Translations under genes and position numbers: made by a program
The notes under the pieces: generated by a model
What the model was told of the DNA's origin: nothing
Databases searched by the model: none
What the model saw: the letters and a program-made list of their open reading frames with translations, nothing else
Shown: positions 27,414-34,222 of the stretch, one piece after another
How positions within the stretch are numbered: position 1 is the first letter of the stretch
Layout of the letters: every line of letters begins with the position of its first letter
Assembly (NCBI GenBank): GCA_019694855.1
Contig: JAIBBD010000013.1
Span: 1 to 44,604, forward strand
DNA: 44,604 bases
From: Dehalococcoidia bacterium
GTDB lineage: Bacteria; Chloroflexota; Dehalococcoidia; UBA2979
Direction of reading: 5' to 3'

Positions 27414-28514
27414 ATGCGCGATCACGGACACGACGAGGCACAGGAGCGGGAGCCCCTTACCGGGCCCGACGCCTCCATCGTCGTGACGCCCATCGAGGCG
27501 ATGGAGGTGCAACGCCTCGCGGACTCCCTCGACCGCATCGAGGCCGGCGAGCACCCGCGTCTCCGCACTGAAGACGCTGAGCTCGCCTCACTCCTGCGCA
27601 CTGCCGGCCGCCTTCGCATCCAGGCCGAGCACCTGACCGACAGCTCCTCCTTCGACTCCTACCACGCGCGCTCGCGCGCCTACATCCTCCACAGCCTGGA
27701 ACGCGATGCTCTGGAGCAGGCCGGCGGGGCCCCAGAGGATCCGCGTATCACGCCGCTGCACGTGCGCACGCGCCAGTGGGGTCGTACCCGCTGGGCGGTC
27801 GTCTCGTCGGCGGTTGCGACCGCCGCGGCGGCGGCCGCACTGTTCATCATCAGCCTCACGGGCGCGCCCGGAGGCAACGATGGCGGCGTGGATGTCCAGC
27901 CGCGCCTCGGCGCAAACCTCACTTCCCAGTCCACCGAGGCTGAGCTCGAGCGTATTCGCCGGGCCGTCTCGGCCATCCAGGAGCACGCGGCCCGCGGCGA
28001 ACCCGCCGACGCCAGCCTGCTCCGCACCGTCACCGAGAGCACAGCGGCCGTCGCCAAGGTCATCGAGACCAAGCCGCAGGCCGTCTCACGCGAGGCCGTG
28101 GCGACCTACCTCGAAACGGTGAACACCGCACGCACGGTCCTCGAGACCGTGGCGCCCGAGGAAGGCGGCGTCGGCGCCCTCGCGGCGGCGCAGGTCGCGA
28201 CCGAGGGCGGCCAGCTCACCGCCTCGCGCTTCCTCGAGAACGCCGCCTCCACCGAGACCGCGACGCCCGAGGGCACCGGCACCGCAACCGCTACGGGCAC
28301 GGCGTCCACGACCCCCAGCCCCACCGCGACGCCAACCCGCACGCCGACGGCCACGCCCACCGGCACCGCGACCCGCACGCCGACGGCGACGCCCACCGCG
28401 AGCGCCACGGCCTCGCCGTCGCCGACCGCGACGACTCCCTCGTCTACCAGCACCGCCACACCCGAGGTCACCATCGAGGGCGACGAGGCCACGACGACCG
28501 TCGTTATCCCGTAG
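27414..28514 (+). CDS. Probable anti-sigma membrane protein (DUF5667-like) with Thr/Pro tail
   Basis: A 366-aa protein 14 bases after the ECF sigma gene. The N-terminal 120 residues are cytoplasmic and helical, with EAMEVQRLADSLDRIEAGEH as a candidate sigma-binding segment. A transmembrane helix follows (VVSSAVATAAAAAALFIISL, about 124-143). The extracytoplasmic helical domain (about 165-270) resembles the DUF5667 family commonly found behind ECF sigma genes in Chloroflexota. The last 85 or so residues are Thr/Ala/Pro repeats (TPTRTPTATPTGTATRTPTA), a wall-spanning low-complexity spacer. The family assignment rests on architecture and is moderate. Confidence 0.7.
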   Translation: MRDHGHDEAQEREPLTGPDASIVVTPIEAMEVQRLADSLDRIEAGEHPRLRTEDAELASLLRTAGRLRIQAEHLTDSSSFDSYHARSRAYILHSLERDALEQAGGAPEDPRITPLHVRTRQWGRTRWAVVSSAVATAAAAAALFIISLTGAPGGNDGGVDVQPRLGANLTSQSTEAELERIRRAVSAIQEHAARGEPADASLLRTVTESTAAVAKVIETKPQAVSREAVATYLETVNTARTVLETVAPEEGGVGALAAAQVATEGGQLTASRFLENAASTETATPEGTGTATATGTASTTPSPTATPTRTPTATPTGTATRTPTATPTASATASPSPTATTPSSTSTATPEVTIEGDEATTTVVIP

Positions 28515-28536
28515 CCAGTACGCCGCTCCGAATCCC

Positions 28537-28558
28537 GAGGCTCCCGCGTGGGGGCCTC
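28537..28558 (+). terminator. Intrinsic terminator after the sigma/anti-sigma operon
   Basis: GAGGCTCCC (28537-28545) pairs with GGGGGCCTC (28550-28558) including one G-U, loop GCGT, followed by ATTCGTTTTCGG. It isolates the capsid gene from the upstream operon. Confidence 0.7.
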
Positions 28559-28608
28559 ATTCGTTTTCGGCCTGCCAGCTCAACGCTGCCAGTTCCCGCT
28601 TCTCGATA

Positions 28609-28620
28609 GGACATATGTTC
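28609..28620. promoter_or_regulatory. LexA-type SOS box (7 of 8) upstream of the capsid gene
   Basis: GGAC-ATAT-GTTC differs by one base from GAAC-N4-GTTC, the Gram-positive-type LexA box. It lies 39 bases before the capsid start and just after the terminator of the previous operon, where the capsid promoter must be. No convincing -35/-10 pair could be assigned. Confidence 0.45.
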
Positions 28621-28658
28621 TCCTAGCCTCCTCGTCGTACCCGAAGGAGGCGATGGAC

Positions 28659-29549
28659 ATGGCCCTGACACTGGCGGAAGGCGCGAAGCTCTCCAACGAC
28701 GTGCTCCTCGAAGGCGTGATCGAGACGGTGATCAACGACAGCCCTGTCCTGCAGCGGCTGCCCTTCGTCGAGATCGTCGGCAACGGCCTCACCTACAACC
28801 GCGAGAACGCAGCCGCGACCGCGGCCTTCTACGGGGTCGGCGACACCTGGGCCGAGAACACGCCCACGTTCACCCAGATCACGACGGCGCTGACCATCCT
28901 CGGCGGCGACGCTGACGTCGATAACTACCTCGCGCGCACCCGCAACAACGTGCAGGACCTCGAGGCGGCGGTCGTGACCCTCAAGGCAAAGGCCGTCCAG
29001 CGCAAGTTCGACGACACCTTCATCAACGGTGACACGGGCATCGACACCAAGTCATTCGATGGCGTCGACAAGCAGTGCACGGCCGGCCAGACCGCCTCGA
29101 TGGGCACGAACGGCGCTACCCTCACACTCGCCAAGCTCGACGAGGCGATCGATCTCATCCGCGGCGGCAAGCCCGACATCCTGCTCATGTCGCGCCGCAC
29201 GCGCCGCAGTCTGACCTCGCTCGCTCGTGCCTCCGGCTCCGGCGTCGTCGAGCAGGACCGCGACGAGTTCGGCCGCATGGTCCAGTTCTACGACGGCGTG
29301 CCGATCGGCGTGAACGACTACATCTCGGACGCGAAGACGGTGGGCACCTCCTCGGACTGCTCCACGATCTACGCCCTGCAGTTCGGCGAGGGCGCGGTCG
29401 TCGGGCTCACCGGCCCCGGTGGCCTCACCGTCGACCGCGTCGGCTCCCTCGAGACGAAGGACGCCACGCGCATCCGCGTGAAGTGGTACGTCGCGCTCGC
29501 GATCTTCAACCAGCTCAAGCTGTCGCGCCTCGTCGGCGTCCGTCCGTAA
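28659..29549 (+). CDS. Phage-type major capsid protein
   Basis: A 296-aa protein. I choose ATG 28659 because GAAGGAGG (28643-28650) is then 8 bases away; the ATG two codons upstream is too close. The product starts MALTLAEGAKLSNDVLLEGV. It continues with NSPVLQ-type motifs (INDSPVLQRLPFVEIVGNGL) and NVQDLEAAVVTLKAKAVQRK, matching capsid proteins of siphophages and their remnants. A short N-terminus without a long scaffold/delta domain and the absence of a protease gene suggest no maturation cleavage. It is first in a plus-strand cluster of capsid, adaptor, tail and baseplate genes. Base composition matches the host. Confidence 0.8.
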   Translation: MALTLAEGAKLSNDVLLEGVIETVINDSPVLQRLPFVEIVGNGLTYNRENAAATAAFYGVGDTWAENTPTFTQITTALTILGGDADVDNYLARTRNNVQDLEAAVVTLKAKAVQRKFDDTFINGDTGIDTKSFDGVDKQCTAGQTASMGTNGATLTLAKLDEAIDLIRGGKPDILLMSRRTRRSLTSLARASGSGVVEQDRDEFGRMVQFYDGVPIGVNDYISDAKTVGTSSDCSTIYALQFGEGAVVGLTGPGGLTVDRVGSLETKDATRIRVKWYVALAIFNQLKLSRLVGVRP

Positions 29550-29589
29550 GCGGACGCCTCGAGGGCGCGCGCACCCCGGAGGTGCTGCC

Positions 29590-30213
29590 ATGGACCTGCC
29601 GACGATGCGGACCCGTGTCCGCCGCGACCTCCGCGACGAAGACGCCGCCAACTACCGCTGGACGGACAGCGAGCTCGACCGCCACATCGCCCGCGCGGTG
29701 CAGGAAGTCTCGCTCGCCGCCCCGCTCGAGGCGTCAGCCACGCTCACGACGACCGCGGGCAGCCGCGACCTCAGCATCACGACGCTCGCCTCGCGCGTCT
29801 CGGTCGAGGCCGCCGAGTATCCCCTCGGGCAATACCCACGCAGCCTCGTGCCCTTCACCACCTGGGCGGACACGCTCTCTCTGCTCATCGACGGCAGCCC
29901 GCTCGGCGGCGAGTCCGTGCTCGTGCGGTACACGAAGCTGCACACCCTCGATGGCAGCGGCACGACGTTGCCCGACCGGCTGCACGACCTCGTCGCGACG
30001 GGCGCCGCCGCGTACGCGGCCCTCGAGTGGGCCTCCTACGCCACGAACCGCGTCAACGTCGGCGGCACCGAGACGTGGCGCAACTACCACACCTGGGCGC
30101 AGGAGCGCATGGCCGCCTTCGCCAAGGCGCTCGCCAAACTCGGTCGCGAGCGCCGCTTGCGCTCGCATCGCATGTATCAGTCCGCCGTCGGCGCGGTCGC
30201 CGCCCGCGACTGA
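29590..30213 (+). CDS. Phage head-tail adaptor/connector-like protein
   Basis: A 207-aa protein 40 bases after the capsid gene, behind CGGAGG. MDLPTMRTRVRRDLRDED, followed by YRWTDSELDRHIARAVQEVS, is the typical N-terminal helix pair of phage adaptor (gp6/DUF6682-type) proteins. A central beta domain (YPRSLVPFTTWADTLSLLID) and C-terminal helices rich in Ala and Arg complete the length. It would sit between portal and tail in a particle. The portal gene is 9 kb away on the other strand, which is unusual. Confidence 0.65.
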   Translation: MDLPTMRTRVRRDLRDEDAANYRWTDSELDRHIARAVQEVSLAAPLEASATLTTTAGSRDLSITTLASRVSVEAAEYPLGQYPRSLVPFTTWADTLSLLIDGSPLGGESVLVRYTKLHTLDGSGTTLPDRLHDLVATGAAAYAALEWASYATNRVNVGGTETWRNYHTWAQERMAAFAKALAKLGRERRLRSHRMYQSAVGAVAARD

Positions 30214-30349
30214 TCGAGGCGCGAGGAGCATCCATAGATATGGAAGCCGTATGCCAGCGGCCAGAATCCGGATCGGGGGTGGCCAGGACGGGAGTCCCGG
30301 TGACTCACCCACCCCTCCGACCCGCGAACCTGCCGAGGCGTCGCGCCCG

Positions 30350-32320
30350 ATGCGCGCGCTGACCTCGACGCTCCTTGCCGCGCAGCAGGCGGCGAGCGGC
30401 GCGCCGGTGCTGGGCGTCGGGCTGCACGACCGCGACGTGGGCGTGGCGCGGCTGCGCTGGGCGCGCTGGTACACGGGCGCGGAGGCCGCGGGGCCGTGCG
30501 TGGCGGCGGTCCCCGACGACGGCTCGCTGCTGCGGGCGCGCATCGACGTGGGCGCGGCCACGATGTACCACTCCCGGGTCGCGACGCCGGGGCAGGGCTC
30601 GACGTACTCAAGCTGGACGAGCCTCGGGACGGTGGCCACCGCGCCCAGGCTGGGGCTGGCGGCGGCCGGCACGCGGGCGCTGCTGGCCTACGTGAACGGC
30701 GCCGGCACGGGCGTGCTGGTGCGCGAGAGCACGAACTCGGGCGCGAGCTTCGGGGGTTCGACGACGCTCGTGACGGCGGGCGCGGCCGTGACCGCCATTG
30801 CCTGCGCGTTGCGGAGCGACGGCAGCGCCGCGGTGTTCTACGCCGTCGCGGGGGTGGTGTACCGGATCACGAGGAGCGGGTTGGGGGCGTGGGGAGCGGC
30901 CACGGCGTGGTCGTTCTCGCTCGTCTCCGTCTCGGGCCTCGCCGCCGTGTTCGACGCCGACTACCAGGTGCTCGTCTCCGGGGCCGAGTCGGGCGGGGAC
31001 GCGGTGCTGTGGGCGACAACGTTCGGGGTGGGCGCGGGCGCGCCGCTCAACACGTGGACAGGGCCGGCCGAGATCGCGCGGGCCGGCAGCGGGACGCAAG
31101 TCACGTACCTGGCGACCGGGCTCGCCACCGCCGAGGTGCCTCGCGCCGCGCTGGTCGAGTCGTACGCCGGCGGCGGCGCGTACCAGCGCGCGCAGCTCGC
31201 CAGCGGCACCGACCTCACGGACTTTGCGGACTTCAGTTGGCGCGAGCCGCAGCCGTTCGAGGTCGCGTCGAGCCACGGCGTGGGGATCGCGGGCGGGGGC
31301 TCGGATGCCTGGCTGGTGACGCCGGCGGGCGTGTGGCACGCATCGAGCGCGGTGACGCCGCTCGACCTCAGCGCCGACGTGCTGGAGGCGGAGGTCGTGC
31401 AGTCGTGGGAGCGCGGCCGGCTCCGCCTCGTGCTGCGCAACGAGGACGGCCGCTACGCGGCGGCGACGGTCCCCGCCCTGGCGCCGGGTGGCGAGCTGCG
31501 CGTCGGGCCGGGGTACGTGACGAGCTCCGGGGTTGAGACCTCCGACGGCCCGCGCTTCTGGATCAGCTCGGTCGAGCGGCGGCGGGCGCGCGGCCTCGCG
31601 ACCGTCGAGGTGGAGGCGGTAGACGCCTGGGGCGTGCTCGCCTCGTGGGTCGCGCCGCGGCAGCTCGTCTGGGCGGCCGGCACGACGAGCGTCTACGACA
31701 TCCTCACGGGGCTGCTGCAACGGGCCGGCCTGCGGCTGAGCCTGACGCCCGGAAGCAACGAGAGCACGGTGCACAAGCCGGGGTTCACGGTGCGGGCGGG
31801 CGAGGACGGCGCGGCGGCGGTGCGCCGCCTGCTCGCCCTGGTCCCCGACGTGCTGCGGATGCGCGGCACGCTGCCGCTGCTGTTCGAGCCGCTGGCCTCG
31901 GACGCGACGGACTATGCCTACGGCGCGGCGCACGCCATCGAGGCGCTGAGCGTGGCCGAGGGCCGGCCGGCGGCGGGCTGGGCGCGGGTGTTCGGCGAGG
32001 GGGTGTTCGCCGAGGCGTTGGATGTGGCCGCGCTGCGTTCGGGGGCGAGCGCCGCCCTGGTGGTGGACGCCAGCCTCACGGCGCAGGCGCGGGCCGACGT
32101 GCGCGCGTCCACGGTGCTGCGGCGCGAGGCGCTCGCGGTGCCTCGAGGCGAGCTGGTGTCGCCGCCGAACGTGGGGCACGAGGTGGGCGACGTGGTGGAG
32201 CTGACCGACGCGACGCTCGGCCTGAACGCGGCGAAGTATCGCGTCGGGAGCTGGCGGCTGCGCTTCGCGCGCGGCGGACGTCCGGTCTATGAGCAGACGC
32301 TGCAGCTGGTGACGGTGTAG
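30350..32320 (+). CDS. Phage tail/baseplate-like protein, 656 aa
   Basis: I choose ATG 30350 (MRALTSTLLAAQQAASGAPV), matching the short helical start I expect of tail proteins; an in-frame ATG at 30251 would add 33 Pro/Gly-rich residues. Residues about 60-330 look like a beta-propeller or sialidase-like region with repeated 'G.G..LVRESTNSG' and 'G..AVFY.VAG.VYR' strands. From about 340 a hub-like region follows (LDLSADVLEAEVVQSWERGR; LATVEVEAVDAWGVLASWVA), typical of baseplate hub proteins. Codons are strongly G-ending (GCG, CTG, GTG), unlike the C-ending neighbours. It could bind a cell-surface receptor. Confidence 0.65.
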   Translation: MRALTSTLLAAQQAASGAPVLGVGLHDRDVGVARLRWARWYTGAEAAGPCVAAVPDDGSLLRARIDVGAATMYHSRVATPGQGSTYSSWTSLGTVATAPRLGLAAAGTRALLAYVNGAGTGVLVRESTNSGASFGGSTTLVTAGAAVTAIACALRSDGSAAVFYAVAGVVYRITRSGLGAWGAATAWSFSLVSVSGLAAVFDADYQVLVSGAESGGDAVLWATTFGVGAGAPLNTWTGPAEIARAGSGTQVTYLATGLATAEVPRAALVESYAGGGAYQRAQLASGTDLTDFADFSWREPQPFEVASSHGVGIAGGGSDAWLVTPAGVWHASSAVTPLDLSADVLEAEVVQSWERGRLRLVLRNEDGRYAAATVPALAPGGELRVGPGYVTSSGVETSDGPRFWISSVERRRARGLATVEVEAVDAWGVLASWVAPRQLVWAAGTTSVYDILTGLLQRAGLRLSLTPGSNESTVHKPGFTVRAGEDGAAAVRRLLALVPDVLRMRGTLPLLFEPLASDATDYAYGAAHAIEALSVAEGRPAAGWARVFGEGVFAEALDVAALRSGASAALVVDASLTAQARADVRASTVLRREALAVPRGELVSPPNVGHEVGDVVELTDATLGLNAAKYRVGSWRLRFARGGRPVYEQTLQLVTV

Positions 32321-32329
32321 GAGGCGACG

Positions 32330-32536
32330 ATGGTCGAGCGCGGGGAGCTGATCGCCTTCAACAGCACGACTTACCTCGCGACGGTGCGCTTCGCCGCCTC
32401 GCTGCCGGGGACGGTCGCGAACGTGCCGGTGTCACGCGGGATCGCGGCGGCCCAGATGGTGGTGGGCCGACGCGTCGCGGTCGCGGTGTTCGACCCCGCG
32501 CAGCCGCTGGATGCGGTGGTGGTGGGGGTTTGGTGA
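32330..32536 (+). CDS. Small baseplate OB-fold-like protein, 68 aa
   Basis: It begins 9 bases after the tail gene with GGAGGCGACG-ATG spacing. MVERGELIAFNSTTYLATVR is followed by VPVSRGIAAAQMVVGRRVAV and FDPAQPLDAVVVGVW. The pattern resembles short OB-fold proteins coded behind tail-hub genes in phages, with the 'DAVVV' end. It is the last recognisable phage gene of the plus-strand cluster; the sequence then changes abruptly in G+C content. Confidence 0.55.
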   Translation: MVERGELIAFNSTTYLATVRFAASLPGTVANVPVSRGIAAAQMVVGRRVAVAVFDPAQPLDAVVVGVW

Positions 32537-32544
32537 CTGATTAA

Positions 32545-32594
32545 CACTCGATTTCGAGTATTGACACCTCCCATGTGAGAGTTGTACTCTCACA
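32545..32594 (+). promoter_or_regulatory. Promoter with two overlapping palindromic operators (DGQHR gene)
   Basis: TTGACA (32560-32565) and TGTACT (32582-32587) are 16 bases apart. A perfect palindrome ACTCGA-TT-TCGAGT (32545-32558) abuts the -35. A second, ATGTGAGAGT-TGT-ACTCTCACAT (10-bp arms, 32572-32594), covers the -10. Both are typical repressor sites. No repressor gene is adjacent, so either the encoded protein autoregulates or a distant repressor acts. Confidence 0.75.
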
Positions 32595-32633
32595 TGCGTC
32601 GGAGGTGGTCTCCGGCTAGGAACGGAGGACAGG

Positions 32634-33788
32634 ATGAAACTTTCGGGTATCAGTCAGGTCGAGGTGGTAGCGCGACGCGGCAACAACCTCGATACGGTGT
32701 GCTTCAGGGGCTTCGCTCCCCTGGCGCACCTTGCTGCAATCTCCCAAGCGGACGTCTTCGACCAGGACAAGAATCCCGACGGGCTCCAGCGCGACCTGTC
32801 TCCTAAGCATGCAAGCGAAGCGTATGACTACGTTCGTCGCGAGCGAGTGATCGATCAGCCGAGGGCATTTCCAGAAGTCGTCCTGAACGTGCGCGACAAG
32901 AAGGTCGTCGAGATCGAGGAACTCAATGGAGGCTCCGAGGACCATCAGCTCGTCCGCCTGAAATTCAATCTGGATCGAATGCGGGACGACGCAGTCCACG
33001 TAAGCCGCGTCGACGGGAATCACCGCCTTTTCTATGCGCAGGGCGATGACCGAACGCGCGACCCCCTTCTCACAGAGGCGCCGTTCCAGATCCACGTCGG
33101 ACTGACGCGCGAGCAAGAACGCTCACTGTTCGTGGACATCAACTCCAACCAGAAGGGGCTAAACAGCTCTCATTTGGCAGTCATGCAGAGCAAGCTCACG
33201 CCTGAACAGCGCGAGATTCGGGATCATCTGGACCGCTGGATTGCCACCCGACTGGCAAGTGATCCGGAGTCCCCGTGGCATGGGCTGATTCATCTCGGCG
33301 GGTCGAAGAAAGGCGCTCGGGCTCAAGGGCTCACACGTCTGGCCAACTTCGCCAGCCTCCAGAGTGGTGTTGGCCGCACGCTCGCTAAGAGTCAGTACAT
33401 TCACGATCTGACGGACGCCAACGCTCAGTACGCGATCATCCGCAACTACTGGCAGGCGGTGCGAACGGTGTTTTCGGAGGAGTGGGCGAGCCCAAAGGAC
33501 TACCTCCTCCTGCGAAACACCGGCGTCTTGAGCATGTCCATCCTTGCCGGCACGATCATTGATCGGTGCATGCCCCAAGGTCGGGCGGGTATTTCGGATA
33601 TGGCCTTCTACCTACGCCAAGCACACACGCGGTTCGAGTGGTCGACAGACGGGGAGCTGGCTGGGATGTCCGGCAACCGTGCAGCTCTCACGATCGCGGG
33701 GGCAATGGCGGAGGAGTTGGCAGATGAAACGGGGCTTACGGCCATTCGTGACTTGCAGAACATGCTCGTTGGGCAGACGAGCGGCTGA
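32634..33788 (+). CDS. DGQHR-domain protein (DndB-like family)
   Basis: A 384-aa protein, ATG 32634 behind GGAGGA. VDGNHRLFYAQG (residues 126-137) is the DGQHR signature in which Asn replaces Gln. LFVDINSNQKGLNSSHLAVM (about 165-184) is the second hallmark. DGQHR proteins include DndB, the regulator in DNA phosphorothioation systems, and many uncharacterised relatives next to mobile or defence genes. No dndCDE, dpd or nuclease gene is adjacent here. A/T-ending codons are far commoner than in neighbours and the promoter is strong and palindromic, so this is likely a recent insertion into the phage-cluster/valS junction. Confidence 0.8.
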   Translation: MKLSGISQVEVVARRGNNLDTVCFRGFAPLAHLAAISQADVFDQDKNPDGLQRDLSPKHASEAYDYVRRERVIDQPRAFPEVVLNVRDKKVVEIEELNGGSEDHQLVRLKFNLDRMRDDAVHVSRVDGNHRLFYAQGDDRTRDPLLTEAPFQIHVGLTREQERSLFVDINSNQKGLNSSHLAVMQSKLTPEQREIRDHLDRWIATRLASDPESPWHGLIHLGGSKKGARAQGLTRLANFASLQSGVGRTLAKSQYIHDLTDANAQYAIIRNYWQAVRTVFSEEWASPKDYLLLRNTGVLSMSILAGTIIDRCMPQGRAGISDMAFYLRQAHTRFEWSTDGELAGMSGNRAALTIAGAMAEELADETGLTAIRDLQNMLVGQTSG

Positions 33789-33795
33789 AGCCATG

Positions 33796-33825
33796 GCCGG
33801 GGGGGCCGATGTCTTCCCCCCCGGC
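33796..33825 (+). terminator. Hairpin after the DGQHR gene
   Basis: GCCGGGGGGG (33796-33805) pairs perfectly with CCCCCCCGGC (33816-33825), 10-base loop. There is no clear U-tract. Confidence 0.5.
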
Positions 33826-33961
33826 TACCCCAAAAAGCGGTCGGCCACGCGAACTGCCCCGGCACCTCGAGCGACTCGTCCAAGTGCCGGTGGTATCGGG
33901 ATCCCCGTGTGCCGGGTGGCCAACACATTCTGGGCCCCCGCCACCGTCACCCCAGCCCTCA

Positions 33962-34021
33962 GTTGTTACTTTCGGCCCCAAAAGTTACAACTCCCACTCC
34001 ACCTGCAACTCCAGTAACAAC
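33962..34021. repeat. Three short inverted/direct repeats upstream of valS
   Basis: GTTGTTACTTT (33962-33972) and AAAGTTACAAC (33981-33991) form an imperfect hairpin with one mismatch. AGTAACAAC (34013-34021) is the exact reverse complement of 33962-33970. The segment lies in a pyrimidine-rich gap without genes and could be protein-binding sites or a recombination scar. Confidence 0.4.
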
Positions 34022-34040
34022 TCCCCCACCCCCCCGCCCA

Positions 34041-34069
34041 TTGCCCGCCCCGCCCCACCCACCTACCAT
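34041..34069 (+). promoter_or_regulatory. Candidate valS promoter overlapping a G-quadruplex motif
   Basis: TTGCCC (34041-34046) and TACCAT (34064-34069) have 17-base spacing, ending 9 bases before the leader-peptide ATG. The spacer contains, on the minus strand, four G-runs of 3-4 separated by single bases (complement of 34044-34060), a near-ideal quadruplex motif. More G-runs follow within 34023-34042. Confidence 0.5.
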
Positions 34070-34078
34070 CGAGGCGAC

Positions 34079-34117
34079 ATGCACACGCCCGTAGTAGTAG
34101 TACCCGGCGGCGGCTAG
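34079..34117 (+). CDS. valS attenuator leader peptide, 12 aa, four consecutive Val codons
   Basis: ATG CAC ACG CCC, then GTA four times (34091-34102), then CCC GGC GGC GGC and TAG (34115-34117): M-H-T-P-V-V-V-V-P-G-G-G. GTA is a poorly used Val codon in this G+C-rich sequence, so a run of four makes translation sensitive to charged tRNA-Val. GAGGCG (34071-34076) could serve as a ribosome-binding site. An intrinsic terminator follows 31 bases later and valS 105 bases later. This is the classical layout of ribosome-mediated transcription attenuation, with the regulatory amino acid matching the downstream synthetase. Confidence 0.85.
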   Translation: MHTPVVVVPGGG

Positions 34118-34148
34118 CCGGCCCTCTCGAGGCCGCACGCCGCCATCT

Positions 34149-34176
34149 GCCCCGCTCCGGCGGGGCTCTTTGTTTG
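34149..34176 (+). terminator. Attenuator terminator of valS
   Basis: GCCCCGC (34149-34155) pairs with GCGGGGC (34160-34166) around loop TCCG and is followed by TCTTTGTTTG. CCGCC at 34140-34144 can pair either with GGCGG in the leader-peptide end (34106-34114) or with GGCGG of the terminator's 3' arm (34159-34163). That gives mutually exclusive structures, as in attenuators. Confidence 0.8.
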
Positions 34177-34222
34177 CGGCCCGCCCGCCGAGGCGCCCGC
34201 ACCCGCATCGAAGGACAGCACC

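Noticed and set aside
28270-28490. Short tandem-like repeats resembling a repeat array
   Set aside because: They are Thr/Pro/Ala codons of the anti-sigma-like protein's low-complexity tail, not a CRISPR or satellite.
30240-30362. Short frame between adaptor and tail genes
   Set aside because: Arg/Pro-rich shadow-like product overlapping the tail gene start, with a poorly spaced ribosome-binding site.
33789-34222. T-box riboswitch for valS
   Set aside because: No T-box consensus or specifier-loop stem was found; the Val-rich leader peptide and terminator explain the region better.
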